A stretch of 64,000 nucleotides of DNA from Streptomyces olindensis. Its GTDB lineage: Bacteria; Actinomycetota; Actinomycetes; Streptomycetales; Streptomycetaceae. The position numbers were made by a program, and so were the translations under genes. The stretch spans positions 1 through 64,000 of the forward strand of contig JJOH01000023.1 of assembly GCA_000696115.1 (NCBI GenBank). The letters run 5' to 3'. The number at the start of each line of letters is the position of its first letter. Positions within the stretch are counted from its first letter, which is position 1. Positions 55,934 to 63,910 of this stretch are shown here, in pieces. Below the pieces are notes generated by a model, which was not told where the DNA came from, did no database searches, and worked only from the letters and a program-made list of their open reading frames with translations.

Positions 55934-56173
55934 TCAGGAGCCGGCGCCCGGCCTGTCCACGAGTTCCACCTGGTCCACCGCGTTGCACCAGCGGCAGCGC
56001 ACCGACTCGATGGTCTCACTGAGCACCTCGCGCTCCTCGACCTTCGGCTCTCCGGCCAGGTCCAGGTGGACGTACTCCACGACCTTCGACGAGCGGGTCA
56101 CGTCGAACCGCGTGAGGTTGCCGCAGAGGGTGCAGCGCCACCGCGTCTCGGCGGTCGGCAGGGGAACCGTCAT
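55934..56173 (-). CDS. Small zinc-ribbon protein
   Basis: A 79-residue protein with two CxxC knuckles: RCTLCGN (Cys14, Cys17) and RCRWCNA (Cys60, Cys63), a treble-clef or zinc-ribbon layout. Between them is an acidic stretch (GEPKVEEREVLSETIES). No other motif is visible. ATG at 56173 has AGGTC upstream. It lies 37 bases upstream of the NYN gene on the same strand, so the two may work together, for example in RNA binding; that is inference. Confidence 0.8.
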   Translation of the reverse strand: MTVPLPTAETRWRCTLCGNLTRFDVTRSSKVVEYVHLDLAGEPKVEEREVLSETIESVRCRWCNAVDQVELVDRPGAGS

Positions 56174-56332
56174 CGTGACCTGTTCTCTTTCCTTCTAGTG
56201 TCCGTGACGCCACCGGCTTCCCCGGTGCGTGTGGCTCGTAACCCTACGGCCTGGCGGGTCCCCGTGGCCCACGCGTCCACGGCGGCGAGGCGGTCTGTGC
56301 GGTTGCGTCCGGTTACGTCATGCTCTGTGGTC

Positions 56333-57085
56333 ATGATCAGCAAGTGGAGTGCGTCGATCGTCCGGGCGGCCCGATCGGTCCGGGGGGCGTCGGCGCCGGT
56401 GACGTACTCACTGATCGCCCTGTGCTGCCTGCTGTTCCTGGCAGGGCCCGCCTCGGGCCTGAATCCGGCGTACGGCGCGGGCGACGGCCTGCTCGCCGAG
56501 CAGCGGGCCTACTTCCGGCGCTGGGGTGTGATCCCCGCAGAACTGTTCGAGGCGTCGGCCGGATCGGCCCTGACCCCCGCGACGGCCCTCTTCGTCCACG
56601 GCAGCTGGGTGCACCTGCTCGGCAACATGCTCTTCCTCTACGTCTTCGGGGCGATGACCGAGGAACGGATGGGCCGGGTGCGGTTCACCCTGTTCTACGT
56701 CGGCTGCGGCTATCTCGCCCTGCTGGGCTACGCCGTCGTCAACGCGGACTCCGAGCAGTCCCTGGTCGGGGCCTCGGGGGCGATCTCGGCGGTCCTCGGC
56801 GCGTTCCTCTACCTGTTCCCCCGGGCCAGGGTGACCAGTCTCCTGCCGTTCCTCTTCTTCCTGCCGGTGCGCTTCCCGGCGTGGATCGTCCTGCCGTTCT
56901 GGGCGGCCCTGCAGTGGCTGGGGGCGGGGCGGGCGTCGGACGGGCCGGGGGTGGCCTACCTCGCCCACCTGATCGGCTTCGGGCTCGGCTTCGGCTACGC
57001 CTCGGTCCGCTACGGCCGCCCGACCGGCCCTACTAGAGTGAGGGCCGCCCCTGCTCCGGCCCCCGAGGGAGAGAACCAGCCGTGA
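56333..57085 (+). CDS. Rhomboid family intramembrane protease
   Basis: A 250-residue polytopic protein. The catalytic dyad is visible: Ser148 in VGASGAIS and His212 in YLAHLIGFGLGF; the HxxxN motif of segment 2 is VHLLGNMLFLYVFG (His94, Asn98). Six membrane segments fit the basic rhomboid core. ATG at 56333 is used; GTG at 56327 is also in frame. It overlaps the RAM-domain gene by four bases (GTGA). Substrates of actinobacterial rhomboids are not known. Confidence 0.88.
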   Translation: MISKWSASIVRAARSVRGASAPVTYSLIALCCLLFLAGPASGLNPAYGAGDGLLAEQRAYFRRWGVIPAELFEASAGSALTPATALFVHGSWVHLLGNMLFLYVFGAMTEERMGRVRFTLFYVGCGYLALLGYAVVNADSEQSLVGASGAISAVLGAFLYLFPRARVTSLLPFLFFLPVRFPAWIVLPFWAALQWLGAGRASDGPGVAYLAHLIGFGLGFGYASVRYGRPTGPTRVRAAPAPAPEGENQP

Positions 57086-57363
57086 TCACCGCGATCGTCC
57101 TCATCAAGACCAGCGTGGACCGGATTCCCGAGATCGCGGAGTCGATCGCGGCGCTGGACAACGTCAGCGAGGTCTTCTCCGTGACCGGCACCTACGACCT
57201 GATCGCGATGGTCCGGGTGAAGCAGCACGAGGACCTGGCGGAGGTCATCCCGGGCCGGATCAGCAAGATCCCCGGTGTCGAGGGCACCGACACGCACGTG
57301 GCGTTCCGCACCTACTCGCAGCACGACCTGGAGGCGGCGTTCTCCATCGGGCTGGACAACTGA
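57082..57363 (+). CDS. Stand-alone RAM (Lrp/AsnC ligand-binding) domain protein
   Basis: A 93-residue protein equal to the C-terminal amino-acid-binding domain of Lrp/AsnC regulators without the DNA-binding part: VITAIVLIKTSVDRIPEIAESIAALDNVSEVFSVTGTYDLIAMVRVKQHEDLAEVIPG then KIPGVEGTDTHVAF. Such SraA-like proteins bind amino acids as decamers or modulate full-length regulators. GTG at 57082 overlaps the rhomboid stop by four bases, so the two are cotranslated, an unusual pairing. Confidence 0.88.
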   Translation: MITAIVLIKTSVDRIPEIAESIAALDNVSEVFSVTGTYDLIAMVRVKQHEDLAEVIPGRISKIPGVEGTDTHVAFRTYSQHDLEAAFSIGLDN

Positions 57364-57404
57364 GACCCGCTCGCGGAAGCTCCCGGACGAAGAGGACCGA
57401 GAGC

Positions 57405-57436
57405 ATGAAGAGTTCTTCATCCGGGCTTCATCCTGC
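57405..57436 (+). promoter_or_regulatory. Candidate OmpR-type operator, site 1
   Basis: Two direct repeats CTTCATCCGGG (57415-57425) and CTTCATCCTGC (57426-57436) have an 11-base period, the spacing used by OmpR/PhoP-family regulators. A palindrome ATGAAGA-GT-TCTTCAT (57405-57420) overlaps the first. The site lies 30-60 bases before the acidic exported protein and two-component operon; a related site lies downstream of the regulator gene. Confidence 0.6.
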
Positions 57437-57466
57437 TCCCCGGCTCGCGTCCGCAGGATCGGGCCC

Positions 57467-57790
57467 ATGGCTTTCTCCCGTCGTATGGCGGCCCTGTCCG
57501 CCGTCGTGCTGATCCCGCTGGGCATCGCCGCGACCAGCTACGCCTTCGCCGACCGTCCCGAGTCGCCCAAGGTGCCCTCCCAGCAGGTGGAGCTGGACCG
57601 CGGTACGCCCACGCCCACCTCCACCCTCAGGCCGACCCCGACACCCACGCCCGAGTCCACGCCGGGCGACGAGGTCGTCTCGCCGCCTCCGGTGACCGAC
57701 AGCTCAGCGAGTGACGATGACGACGACGACCGCGGCGGGCGCACCGGAGACGACGGGCCGGGCGACGACGACGCCGGATCCGACAACTGA
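57467..57790 (+). CDS. Small acidic exported protein
   Basis: A 107-residue protein with a signal peptide or N-terminal anchor (MAFSRRMAALSAVVLIPLGIAATSYAFA), then a Pro/Thr-rich spacer (TPTPTSTLRPTPTPTPEST) and an Asp-rich C-terminus (SDDDDDDRGG ... GDDGPGDDDAGSDN). The acidic tail could bind Ca or Mg ions outside the cell. ATG at 57467 has only a weak ribosome site. Its last 80 bases overlap the sensor kinase gene in another frame, so it is the first gene of the two-component operon. No named family recognised. Confidence 0.72.
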   Translation: MAFSRRMAALSAVVLIPLGIAATSYAFADRPESPKVPSQQVELDRGTPTPTSTLRPTPTPTPESTPGDEVVSPPPVTDSSASDDDDDDRGGRTGDDGPGDDDAGSDN

Positions 57791-59231
57791 CACGGCCCGC
57801 CGGCGGATCTCCGCCCGGGTCCGCATCCTGCTCTGGCTGCTGCTCGTGATGGCGGTCGCGCTCGCCTCGGTCGCCATGACCACCCGCTCGTTCCTGATGC
57901 GGGACGTCGACAACCGGATCAACCGGCTGCTCACCCAGGAGACCGGCGAGTTCGCCAACTTCGAGGAGCGCGGCGGTGATCCGCAGACCGGCCGTCCGTT
58001 CACCGACGCGGACCGGCTGCTGACGGTCTTCCTGGAACGGCAGTATCCGGACGCGGACGAGGAACTGATCGGCCTGGTCGGCGGGGCGGGCGGCGTCCCC
58101 CGGCAGATCCGCCAGCCGCACGACCTGCCCGTCGCGCTGCCCCTGCACAAGGACCCCGAAGCCCGGCGCCGCATCTTCGACTCGCCCGAGGCCTCCGGTG
58201 TGCTCCACCGGCCGCGGGGCGAGATCCGCTGGGCCAAGGTCACCGTGGCGCAGCCGGGCCGCGAGCCGGACGCCGCGTTCGTCGTCGCCTTCCACCCCGA
58301 GCGGGAGCAGGCCCGCGTGAACGACGTCTTCCACACCCTGCTCGTCATCTCCGGGGTCGCCCTGCTGCTGACCGTCGGCATCGCCTGGGCGGTCGCCGGG
58401 CGGATCCTCAAACCGGTGCGGGTGGTGCGCACCGCGGCCGCGCAGCTCACCGAGCAGGACCTCACGCGCCGGATCCCGGTGCACGGCCACGACGACATAG
58501 CGGCCCTCGCCGAGACGTTCAACGGCATGCTCGACCGGCTGGAGCGGGCCTTCGCCGCGCAGCGGGAGTTCGTCGACGACGCCGGCCACGAGCTGCGCAC
58601 GCCCATCACCATCGTGCGCGGCCATCTGGAACTGATGGGCGACGACCCGGCCGAACGCGAGGAGACCGTCCGGCTGGTCACCGACGAGCTGGACCGGATG
58701 AGCCGCATCGTCGAGGACCTGCTGCTGCTCGCCAAGGCCGTACGCCCCGACTTCGTCACCCCCGAGCCGGTGCAGGTCGCCGAACTCACCGCCGACGTCT
58801 ACGTCAAGGCCCGCACCCTCGGCGAACGCGACTGGCGGCTCGACGGGGTCGCCGACCTGGAGGCCGAGCTGGATCCGCAGCGGATCACCCAGGCCATGGT
58901 CCAGCTCGCGCAGAACGCCGTGCAGCACACCACGACCGGCCAGACCATCCGCATCGGCTCCCGCACCGACGGCCCGGACCTGGAACTGTACGTCGCCGAC
59001 TCGGGGCCCGGGGTGCAGCCCCAGGACCGCGAGCTGATCTTCGAGCGCTTCCGGCGCGGCACGGCCCGCCGCGGCGCCCGGGGCTCCGGCGCCGGACTCG
59101 GGCTGTCCATCGTCAAGGCGATCGCCGAGGGCCACCGGGGCCGGGTACGGCTCCATGACACGCCCGGGGGCGGCGCCACCTTCGCCCTCGTCCTGCACGC
59201 ACACCGGGGACCGGAAGGGGACCTGACGTGA
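57711..59231 (+). CDS. HAMP-domain sensor histidine kinase
   Basis: A 506-residue sensor kinase of the OmpR-partner type. Thr-rich N-terminus, membrane segment about 38-57, an external domain of about 145 residues, second membrane segment about 206-229, HAMP (AGRILKPVRVVRTAAAQLTEQDLTRRIPVHGHDDIAALAETFNGMLDRLE), His293 in FVDDAGHELRTPI, then N-box QLAQNAVQHT and G-boxes DSGPGVQPQD and GAGLGLSIVKAIAEGH. GTG at 57711 overlaps the acidic protein gene by 80 bases, and its stop overlaps the regulator start (GTGA). Confidence 0.92.
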   Translation: MTMTTTTAAGAPETTGRATTTPDPTTDTARRRISARVRILLWLLLVMAVALASVAMTTRSFLMRDVDNRINRLLTQETGEFANFEERGGDPQTGRPFTDADRLLTVFLERQYPDADEELIGLVGGAGGVPRQIRQPHDLPVALPLHKDPEARRRIFDSPEASGVLHRPRGEIRWAKVTVAQPGREPDAAFVVAFHPEREQARVNDVFHTLLVISGVALLLTVGIAWAVAGRILKPVRVVRTAAAQLTEQDLTRRIPVHGHDDIAALAETFNGMLDRLERAFAAQREFVDDAGHELRTPITIVRGHLELMGDDPAEREETVRLVTDELDRMSRIVEDLLLLAKAVRPDFVTPEPVQVAELTADVYVKARTLGERDWRLDGVADLEAELDPQRITQAMVQLAQNAVQHTTTGQTIRIGSRTDGPDLELYVADSGPGVQPQDRELIFERFRRGTARRGARGSGAGLGLSIVKAIAEGHRGRVRLHDTPGGGATFALVLHAHRGPEGDLT

Positions 59232-59893
59232 ACCGCATCCTCATCGTCGAGGACGAGGAGCGCATCGCCTCCTTCGTGGAGAAGGGCCTGCGCTCCAACG
59301 GCTTCACCACGACCGTCGTCACCGACGGGGACGCGGGGTACGAGTACGCCCTGACCGGCGGCTTCGACCTCGTCGTCCTGGACATCGGACTGCCCGGCCG
59401 GGACGGCTTCACGATCCTGCGGGAGCTGCGCGAGGCGCGGGTGACGGTGCCGGTGATCGTGCTGACCGCGCGGGACTCCGTCCGGGACACCGTGGCCGGG
59501 CTGGAGGGCGGCGCCGACGACTGGATGACCAAGCCGTTCCGGTTCGAGGAACTGCTCGCCCGGGTGCGGCTGCGGCTCCGCACGGCGGCGCGGGCACCGG
59601 AGGTGACGGTGCTCAGGTCGGGCTCGCTGAGCCTCGATCTGCGCACGCGGCGCGCCCGGTCCGGGGAGCGGACGGTCGATCTGACGGCGCGTGAGTTCGT
59701 ACTGCTGGAGCTGTTCCTGCGGCATCCCGGCCAGGTGCTGTCCCGGGAGCAGATCCTGTCCCATGTGTGGGGGTACGACTTCGACCCGGGGTCCAACATC
59801 GTGGACGTGTACGTGCGGACGCTGCGCAAGAAGCTGGGGGCGGAGCGGGTGGAGACGGTGCGGGGGATGGGGTACCGGCTTCCCACCGGGTGA
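59228..59893 (+). CDS. OmpR/PhoB-type response regulator
   Basis: A 221-residue regulator: receiver domain with acidic pocket VEDEE, phosphoacceptor Asp52 (LVVLDIGLPGRDG), VIVLTARD and MTKPFRFEELLARV, then a winged-helix DNA-binding domain (LDLRTRRARSGERTVDLTAREFVLLELFLRHPGQVLSREQILSHVWGYDFDPGSNIVDVYVRTLRKKLG). GTG at 59228 overlaps the kinase stop. Sites with 11-base repeats before the operon (57405-57436) and just after this gene (59901-59933) are its probable targets. Confidence 0.94.
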   Translation: MNRILIVEDEERIASFVEKGLRSNGFTTTVVTDGDAGYEYALTGGFDLVVLDIGLPGRDGFTILRELREARVTVPVIVLTARDSVRDTVAGLEGGADDWMTKPFRFEELLARVRLRLRTAARAPEVTVLRSGSLSLDLRTRRARSGERTVDLTAREFVLLELFLRHPGQVLSREQILSHVWGYDFDPGSNIVDVYVRTLRKKLGAERVETVRGMGYRLPTG

Positions 59894-59900
59894 AGTTCCT

Positions 59901-59933
59901 TTCATGTTCGGCTCATCGACGGCTCACCCCCGG
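59901..59933 (+). promoter_or_regulatory. Candidate OmpR-type operator, site 2
   Basis: Three direct repeats with an 11-base period, TTCATGTTCGG, CTCATCGACGG and CTCACCCCCGG, lie between the response regulator stop and the transporter start (18 bases further). The first resembles the TTCATCC repeats of site 1, supporting control of the transporter and glycerate kinase genes by the adjacent regulator. Confidence 0.6.
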
Positions 59934-59950
59934 GATGAACCCTCGATGAC

Positions 59951-61366
59951 GTGACATGGAACCCACGCGCTCTCACCGCCCTGTGCGTCGCGCTGTCGCT
60001 GTGCGCGCTGCTGGCCGTCCCCACGAACTTCCCGGGGCTCGGCGGCGACGCCCGGTTCACGCTCGCCGTGTTCGCGCTCGCGACCTGCGCCTGGATCGGG
60101 ACGTCGATCGACGACACGTACATCGCGCTGGGCGCCGGGCTCGCCCTCACGGTGACCGGGGTGATCAGCAGCGACACCCTGTTCGGCACCCTCGGCGATG
60201 CCACCGTCTGGCTGCTGATCTGCGCGTTCGTGCTGGCGGCCGCGGTGAGCCGGACCGGGCTCGCGGGCCGGGCCGCGGTGTTCCTGGTCAGCGGGGCGCG
60301 CACCGTACGGCAGCTGGTGCACCTGACGACCGCCGCCCTGGTCGTCACGGCGTTCGCGGTGCCCGCCACCTCCGGCCGGGCCGCGCTTGCGCTGCCGGTG
60401 TTCCTCGCCCTGGCGAAGGTCCTCGCCGACCGGAAACGACTGGTCGTGATGTTGGCGCTGCTGTTCCCGACCGTGATCCTTCTGTCGGCGGTGGCGACCC
60501 TGATCGGCGCGGGAGCGCATCTGATCACCGTGTCGGTGCTGTGGGAGACCACCGGGCAGCACATCGGCTTCACGGAGTGGCTGCTGCTGGGGCTGCCGCT
60601 GGCCGTGGTGTCGTCGCACGTGGCCGCCGAGCTGGTGATGCTGACGACGACCCGGCGCGCGGACCGCCGCGGCCCGGTCCGCATCACCCCCGAGCAGATC
60701 CAGGAGCACAGCGAGCAGCCGGTCACCGGCCCCTGGAGCCAGGCCGAGAAACGCTGCGCCCTGCTCCTCGCCACGGTGGTGCTCCTGTGGTGCAGTGAGC
60801 CGCTGCACCGGGTGCCGCCGGCGCTGGTCGCGCTGATCGGCGCCGTCATCGCCTCCTCTCCCGCCCTCGGCACCGTACGGCTGAAGGACGCGCTGAAGAC
60901 CGTCCCCTGGTCGCTGCTGCTGTTCATGGCGGCGACGATGGCGATGGGCGTCGCGCTCGCCGACTCCGGGGCGGCGAAGTGGCTGGTCTCGGGGCTGCCG
61001 GCGAACGAGCCCCCGGTGGTGTTCCTGGCGATCGTGATCGCCGTGAGCACGGCGGCCCATCTGGTCCTGCAGTCCCGCTCGGCCCGCTCCTCGGTCCTGG
61101 TGCCGCTTGTCGTGGCCGCCGCCGTCGGCGTCGGCGTCAACCCGGTCGCCGCCGCGCTCGCCTCCACCGCCGCCGCGGGCTTCTGCCACACCCTGCCCGC
61201 CTCGGCGAAGCCGGTCACGCTCTTCGCGCAGATCCCCGGCACCCCCACCTACACCCCGCGCGACCTGCTGCGGCTGTCCGCCTTCCTGGCCCCGCTGACC
61301 GCCGCCCTCGTGCTGCTCTTCGCCGTCGCGGTGTGGCCGCTGCTCGGCGTCTCCGTCACCCGTTAA
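59951..61366 (+). CDS. DASS/CitT-like anion transporter (SLC13 family)
   Basis: A 471-residue membrane protein with about twelve segments, of the divalent anion:sodium symporter / citrate-succinate type. The paired hairpin regions carry family-like segments (VVTAFAVPATSGRAALALPVFLALAKV in the first half, AAALASTAAAGFCHTLPASAKP in the second). GTG at 59951 is the start. Substrate is probably a carboxylate; being followed after ten bases by glycerate kinase suggests glycerate or a related acid. Site 2 just upstream points to control by the adjacent two-component system. Confidence 0.82.
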   Translation: MTWNPRALTALCVALSLCALLAVPTNFPGLGGDARFTLAVFALATCAWIGTSIDDTYIALGAGLALTVTGVISSDTLFGTLGDATVWLLICAFVLAAAVSRTGLAGRAAVFLVSGARTVRQLVHLTTAALVVTAFAVPATSGRAALALPVFLALAKVLADRKRLVVMLALLFPTVILLSAVATLIGAGAHLITVSVLWETTGQHIGFTEWLLLGLPLAVVSSHVAAELVMLTTTRRADRRGPVRITPEQIQEHSEQPVTGPWSQAEKRCALLLATVVLLWCSEPLHRVPPALVALIGAVIASSPALGTVRLKDALKTVPWSLLLFMAATMAMGVALADSGAAKWLVSGLPANEPPVVFLAIVIAVSTAAHLVLQSRSARSSVLVPLVVAAAVGVGVNPVAAALASTAAAGFCHTLPASAKPVTLFAQIPGTPTYTPRDLLRLSAFLAPLTAALVLLFAVAVWPLLGVSVTR

Positions 61367-61376
61367 GGAGCCCTCC

Positions 61377-62588
61377 ATGCTGACCCGTGTCGTCGTAGCC
61401 CCCAGCGGCTTCAAGGAGTCCCTGTCCGCCGAGGCCGCCGCCGACGCCATCGCGGCCGGCGTACGCCGTGTCCTGCCCGACGCCGAACTCGACCTCGTCC
61501 CGCTGGTGGACGGCGGCGAGGGCACGGCCGTCGCCCTGGCCGCCGCGACCGGCGGCAGGATCGTCACCGTGCCCGCGACGGGACCGGTCGGGGACACCAT
61601 CGCCGCCCACTTCGCCCTCCTGGGCGACGGGAACACCGCGGTGGTGGAGATGGCGGCGATCGCCGGCCTCTCCCTCGTCCCGCGCGACCAGCGCGACCCG
61701 GGCGCCACCACCACGTACGGCGTCGGCGAACTGCTCCGCTCCGCGCTCGACTCCGGCGTACGGCGGATCCTCGTCGGCTGCGGCGACTCGGGCACCTCGG
61801 ACGGGGGCGCGGGCGCGCTGCAGGCCCTCGGGGCCCGGCTGCTGGACGAGGAGGGCCGCGAACTCCCCCGCGGCGGCCGGGAGCTGGCCCGCCTGCACCG
61901 CATCGACCCGACCGGCCTCGATCCCCGTCTCGCCGACGCGGAACTGCTCGTCGCCTGCAACCCGTACAACGTGCTGTGCGGCGAACGCGGCGTGGCCCGG
62001 GTCTTCGGGCCGCAGAAGGGCGCGACGCCCGCGCAGGTGGAGGAGTTGTCGGCCGCTCTGGAGAACTGGGCCTTCGTCCTGACCAGGGACGTCGCCGTGC
62101 CGGACACCGACCTCCTGTACGGCCCCGGAACCGGAGCCTCCGGCGGCTTGGGGGCCGGCCTCGCCGCGCTCGGCGCCCGGCTCCTGCCCCGCTTCGACGT
62201 GCTGCTGGGCCACCTCGACCTGGACGCCCGGCTGGCCCGCGCCGACCTGGTCGTCACCGCCGAGGGCGCCCTGGACCACCAGACGCCCCGGGGCAAGGTC
62301 CCGGCCGAGGTGGCCCGCCGGGCCAAGCTCCACGGCCGCCCGGTCCTGGCCCTGGCGGGCACGCTCGGCGAGGGCGCGCACGAGGTGCCGGGCGTGGACG
62401 CCTGCCACGGCATCCTGCCCGCCCCGATGGAGCTGGCCGAGGCACTGCTGCGGGCGAGCGAGCTGCTCACCGACGCCACCGAACGGGCCCTGCGGATGAT
62501 CGTCCTGGGCGCCCGGCTACCGCTGGGTGCCGACCGGGCCGTTCACGCGGAGGTGTCCGGCACGCAGCGCCCGTCCTCCGTGCGGTAG
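61377..62588 (+). CDS. Glycerate kinase (type 1, GarK/GlxK family)
   Basis: A 403-residue kinase phosphorylating glycerate. Family motifs are APSGFKESLSAEAAADAIAAG, PLVDGGEGTAVAL, GVGELLRSALDSGVRRILVGCGDSGTSDGGAGALQALGARL, ACNPYNVLCGERGVARVFGPQKGA, GTGASGGLGAGLAALGARL and ADLVVTAEGALDHQTPRGKVPAEVAR. ATG at 61377 follows AAGGAG, ten bases after the transporter. Its last 46 bases overlap the convergent aminotransferase gene. With the transporter it forms a probable uptake-and-use unit for glycerate. Confidence 0.92.
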   Translation: MLTRVVVAPSGFKESLSAEAAADAIAAGVRRVLPDAELDLVPLVDGGEGTAVALAAATGGRIVTVPATGPVGDTIAAHFALLGDGNTAVVEMAAIAGLSLVPRDQRDPGATTTYGVGELLRSALDSGVRRILVGCGDSGTSDGGAGALQALGARLLDEEGRELPRGGRELARLHRIDPTGLDPRLADAELLVACNPYNVLCGERGVARVFGPQKGATPAQVEELSAALENWAFVLTRDVAVPDTDLLYGPGTGASGGLGAGLAALGARLLPRFDVLLGHLDLDARLARADLVVTAEGALDHQTPRGKVPAEVARRAKLHGRPVLALAGTLGEGAHEVPGVDACHGILPAPMELAEALLRASELLTDATERALRMIVLGARLPLGADRAVHAEVSGTQRPSSVR

Positions 62589-63910
62589 TTCCACTTGGCC
62601 CCGTCCGTCACGAGCTCCCGCACGGCCCGTACGAACCGCTCCACGTGCTCGTCCGGCGTGCCCGCGCCGAAGCTGACCCGGATGGCGTTGAGGGACTTCT
62701 CCCCCGGCGCGGCCTCGGGCGACCCGCACTCGCCCTGCGTCTGCGGGTCGCTGCCGAGCAGCGTGCGCACCAGCGGGTGGGCGCAGAAGAGGCCGTCCCG
62801 GACGCCGATGCCGTACTCGGCGGAGAGGGCGGCGGCGAAGTGGGAGCTGTTCCAGCCGTCGACCACGAAGGAGATCACGCCGACGCGCGGGGCGTCGTCG
62901 CCGAAGAGGGAGAGGACCCGGACCTCGGGCACCTCGGCCAGCCCCGCGCGCACCTCCTCGATCAGGTACTGCTCGCGGGCGACCAGGGTGTCGAAGCCGG
63001 CCTCGGTGAGGGCCGTGCAGGCGGAGGCGATGGAGTAGGCGCCGATGACGTTCGGGGAGCCGGCCTCGTGGCGGGCGGCGCTCTCGTGCCACTCCACGTC
63101 CACTCCCCCGTCCGTGCGGCGCGACACCTTGCGGGAGGCGCCGCCGCCCGCGAGGTACGGCTCGGCCTCGCGCAGCCAGTCGGACCGTCCGGCCAGGACG
63201 CCGGAGCCGAAGGGCGCGTACAGCTTGTGCCCGGAGAAGGCGACCCAGTCGACGTCGAGGTCCGCGACGGACACCGGGTGGTGTGGGGCCAGCTGGGCGG
63301 CGTCCAGCACGATCCGCGCGCCGTGGGCGTGCGCGGCCGCCGCGAGCTCCCGTACGGGCCACAGCTCGCCGGTGACGTTCGAGGCGCCGGTGACGCAGAC
63401 CAGAGCCGGGCCGTGGGGCTCCCGGTCGGCGAGGGCGCGCTCCAGGGTCTCGACGGCCTCGCGGTGACTCCCCGGGGCGTCGAGGTACGTGACACGGGCG
63501 TCGCGCCAGGGCAGCAGGGAGGCGTGGTGCTCGGTCTCGAACACGAAGACCTGGCAGTCGTCCGGCAGGGCGGCGGCGAGGAGGTTCAGCGAGTCCGTGG
63601 TGGAGCGGGTGAACACCACCTGGTCGTCGGCGCGGCAGTCGAGGAACTCGGCGACGGTCCGGCGGGCGTTCTCGAACAGGTCGGTCGACAGCTGGGACAG
63701 GTACCCGGCACCGCGGTGGACGCTGCCGTAGTACGGCGCGTAGGCGGCGACGTCGTCCCAGACCCGCTGGAGCGCCGGGGCGCTGGCGGCGTAGTCGAGC
63801 GCGGCGTAGGTGACCTCGCCGCCGGTGACGAGCGGCACGGTGACATCCCGCCCCAGGACGGGCAGCGGGGCACAAACGGACTGGTCTGCGGCAACGGTGG
63901 AGACGGACAT
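62543..63910 (-). CDS. Class V aminotransferase, cysteine desulfurase-like
   Basis: A PLP enzyme of 455 residues resembling SufS/Csd and isopenicillin N epimerase-like proteins. It shows LDYAASAPALQRVWDDV, VHRGAGYLSQLST, VVFTRSTTDSLNLLAAAL, ETEHHASLLPW, VTGASNVTGELWPV, ARIVLDAAQLAPHHPV and the PLP lysine Lys229 in DWVAFSGHKLYAPFG. Cys376 in GIGVRDGLFCAHPLV aligns with the catalytic cysteine loop of desulfurases. There are no suf or isc genes beside it, so the role may be a specialised sulfur or selenium transfer. ATG at 63910 follows GGGAG. It overlaps glycerate kinase at the 3' end. Confidence 0.85.
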   Translation of the reverse strand: MSVSTVAADQSVCAPLPVLGRDVTVPLVTGGEVTYAALDYAASAPALQRVWDDVAAYAPYYGSVHRGAGYLSQLSTDLFENARRTVAEFLDCRADDQVVFTRSTTDSLNLLAAALPDDCQVFVFETEHHASLLPWRDARVTYLDAPGSHREAVETLERALADREPHGPALVCVTGASNVTGELWPVRELAAAAHAHGARIVLDAAQLAPHHPVSVADLDVDWVAFSGHKLYAPFGSGVLAGRSDWLREAEPYLAGGGASRKVSRRTDGGVDVEWHESAARHEAGSPNVIGAYSIASACTALTEAGFDTLVAREQYLIEEVRAGLAEVPEVRVLSLFGDDAPRVGVISFVVDGWNSSHFAAALSAEYGIGVRDGLFCAHPLVRTLLGSDPQTQGECGSPEAAPGEKSLNAIRVSFGAGTPDEHVERFVRAVRELVTDGAKWNYRTEDGRCVPDTSA

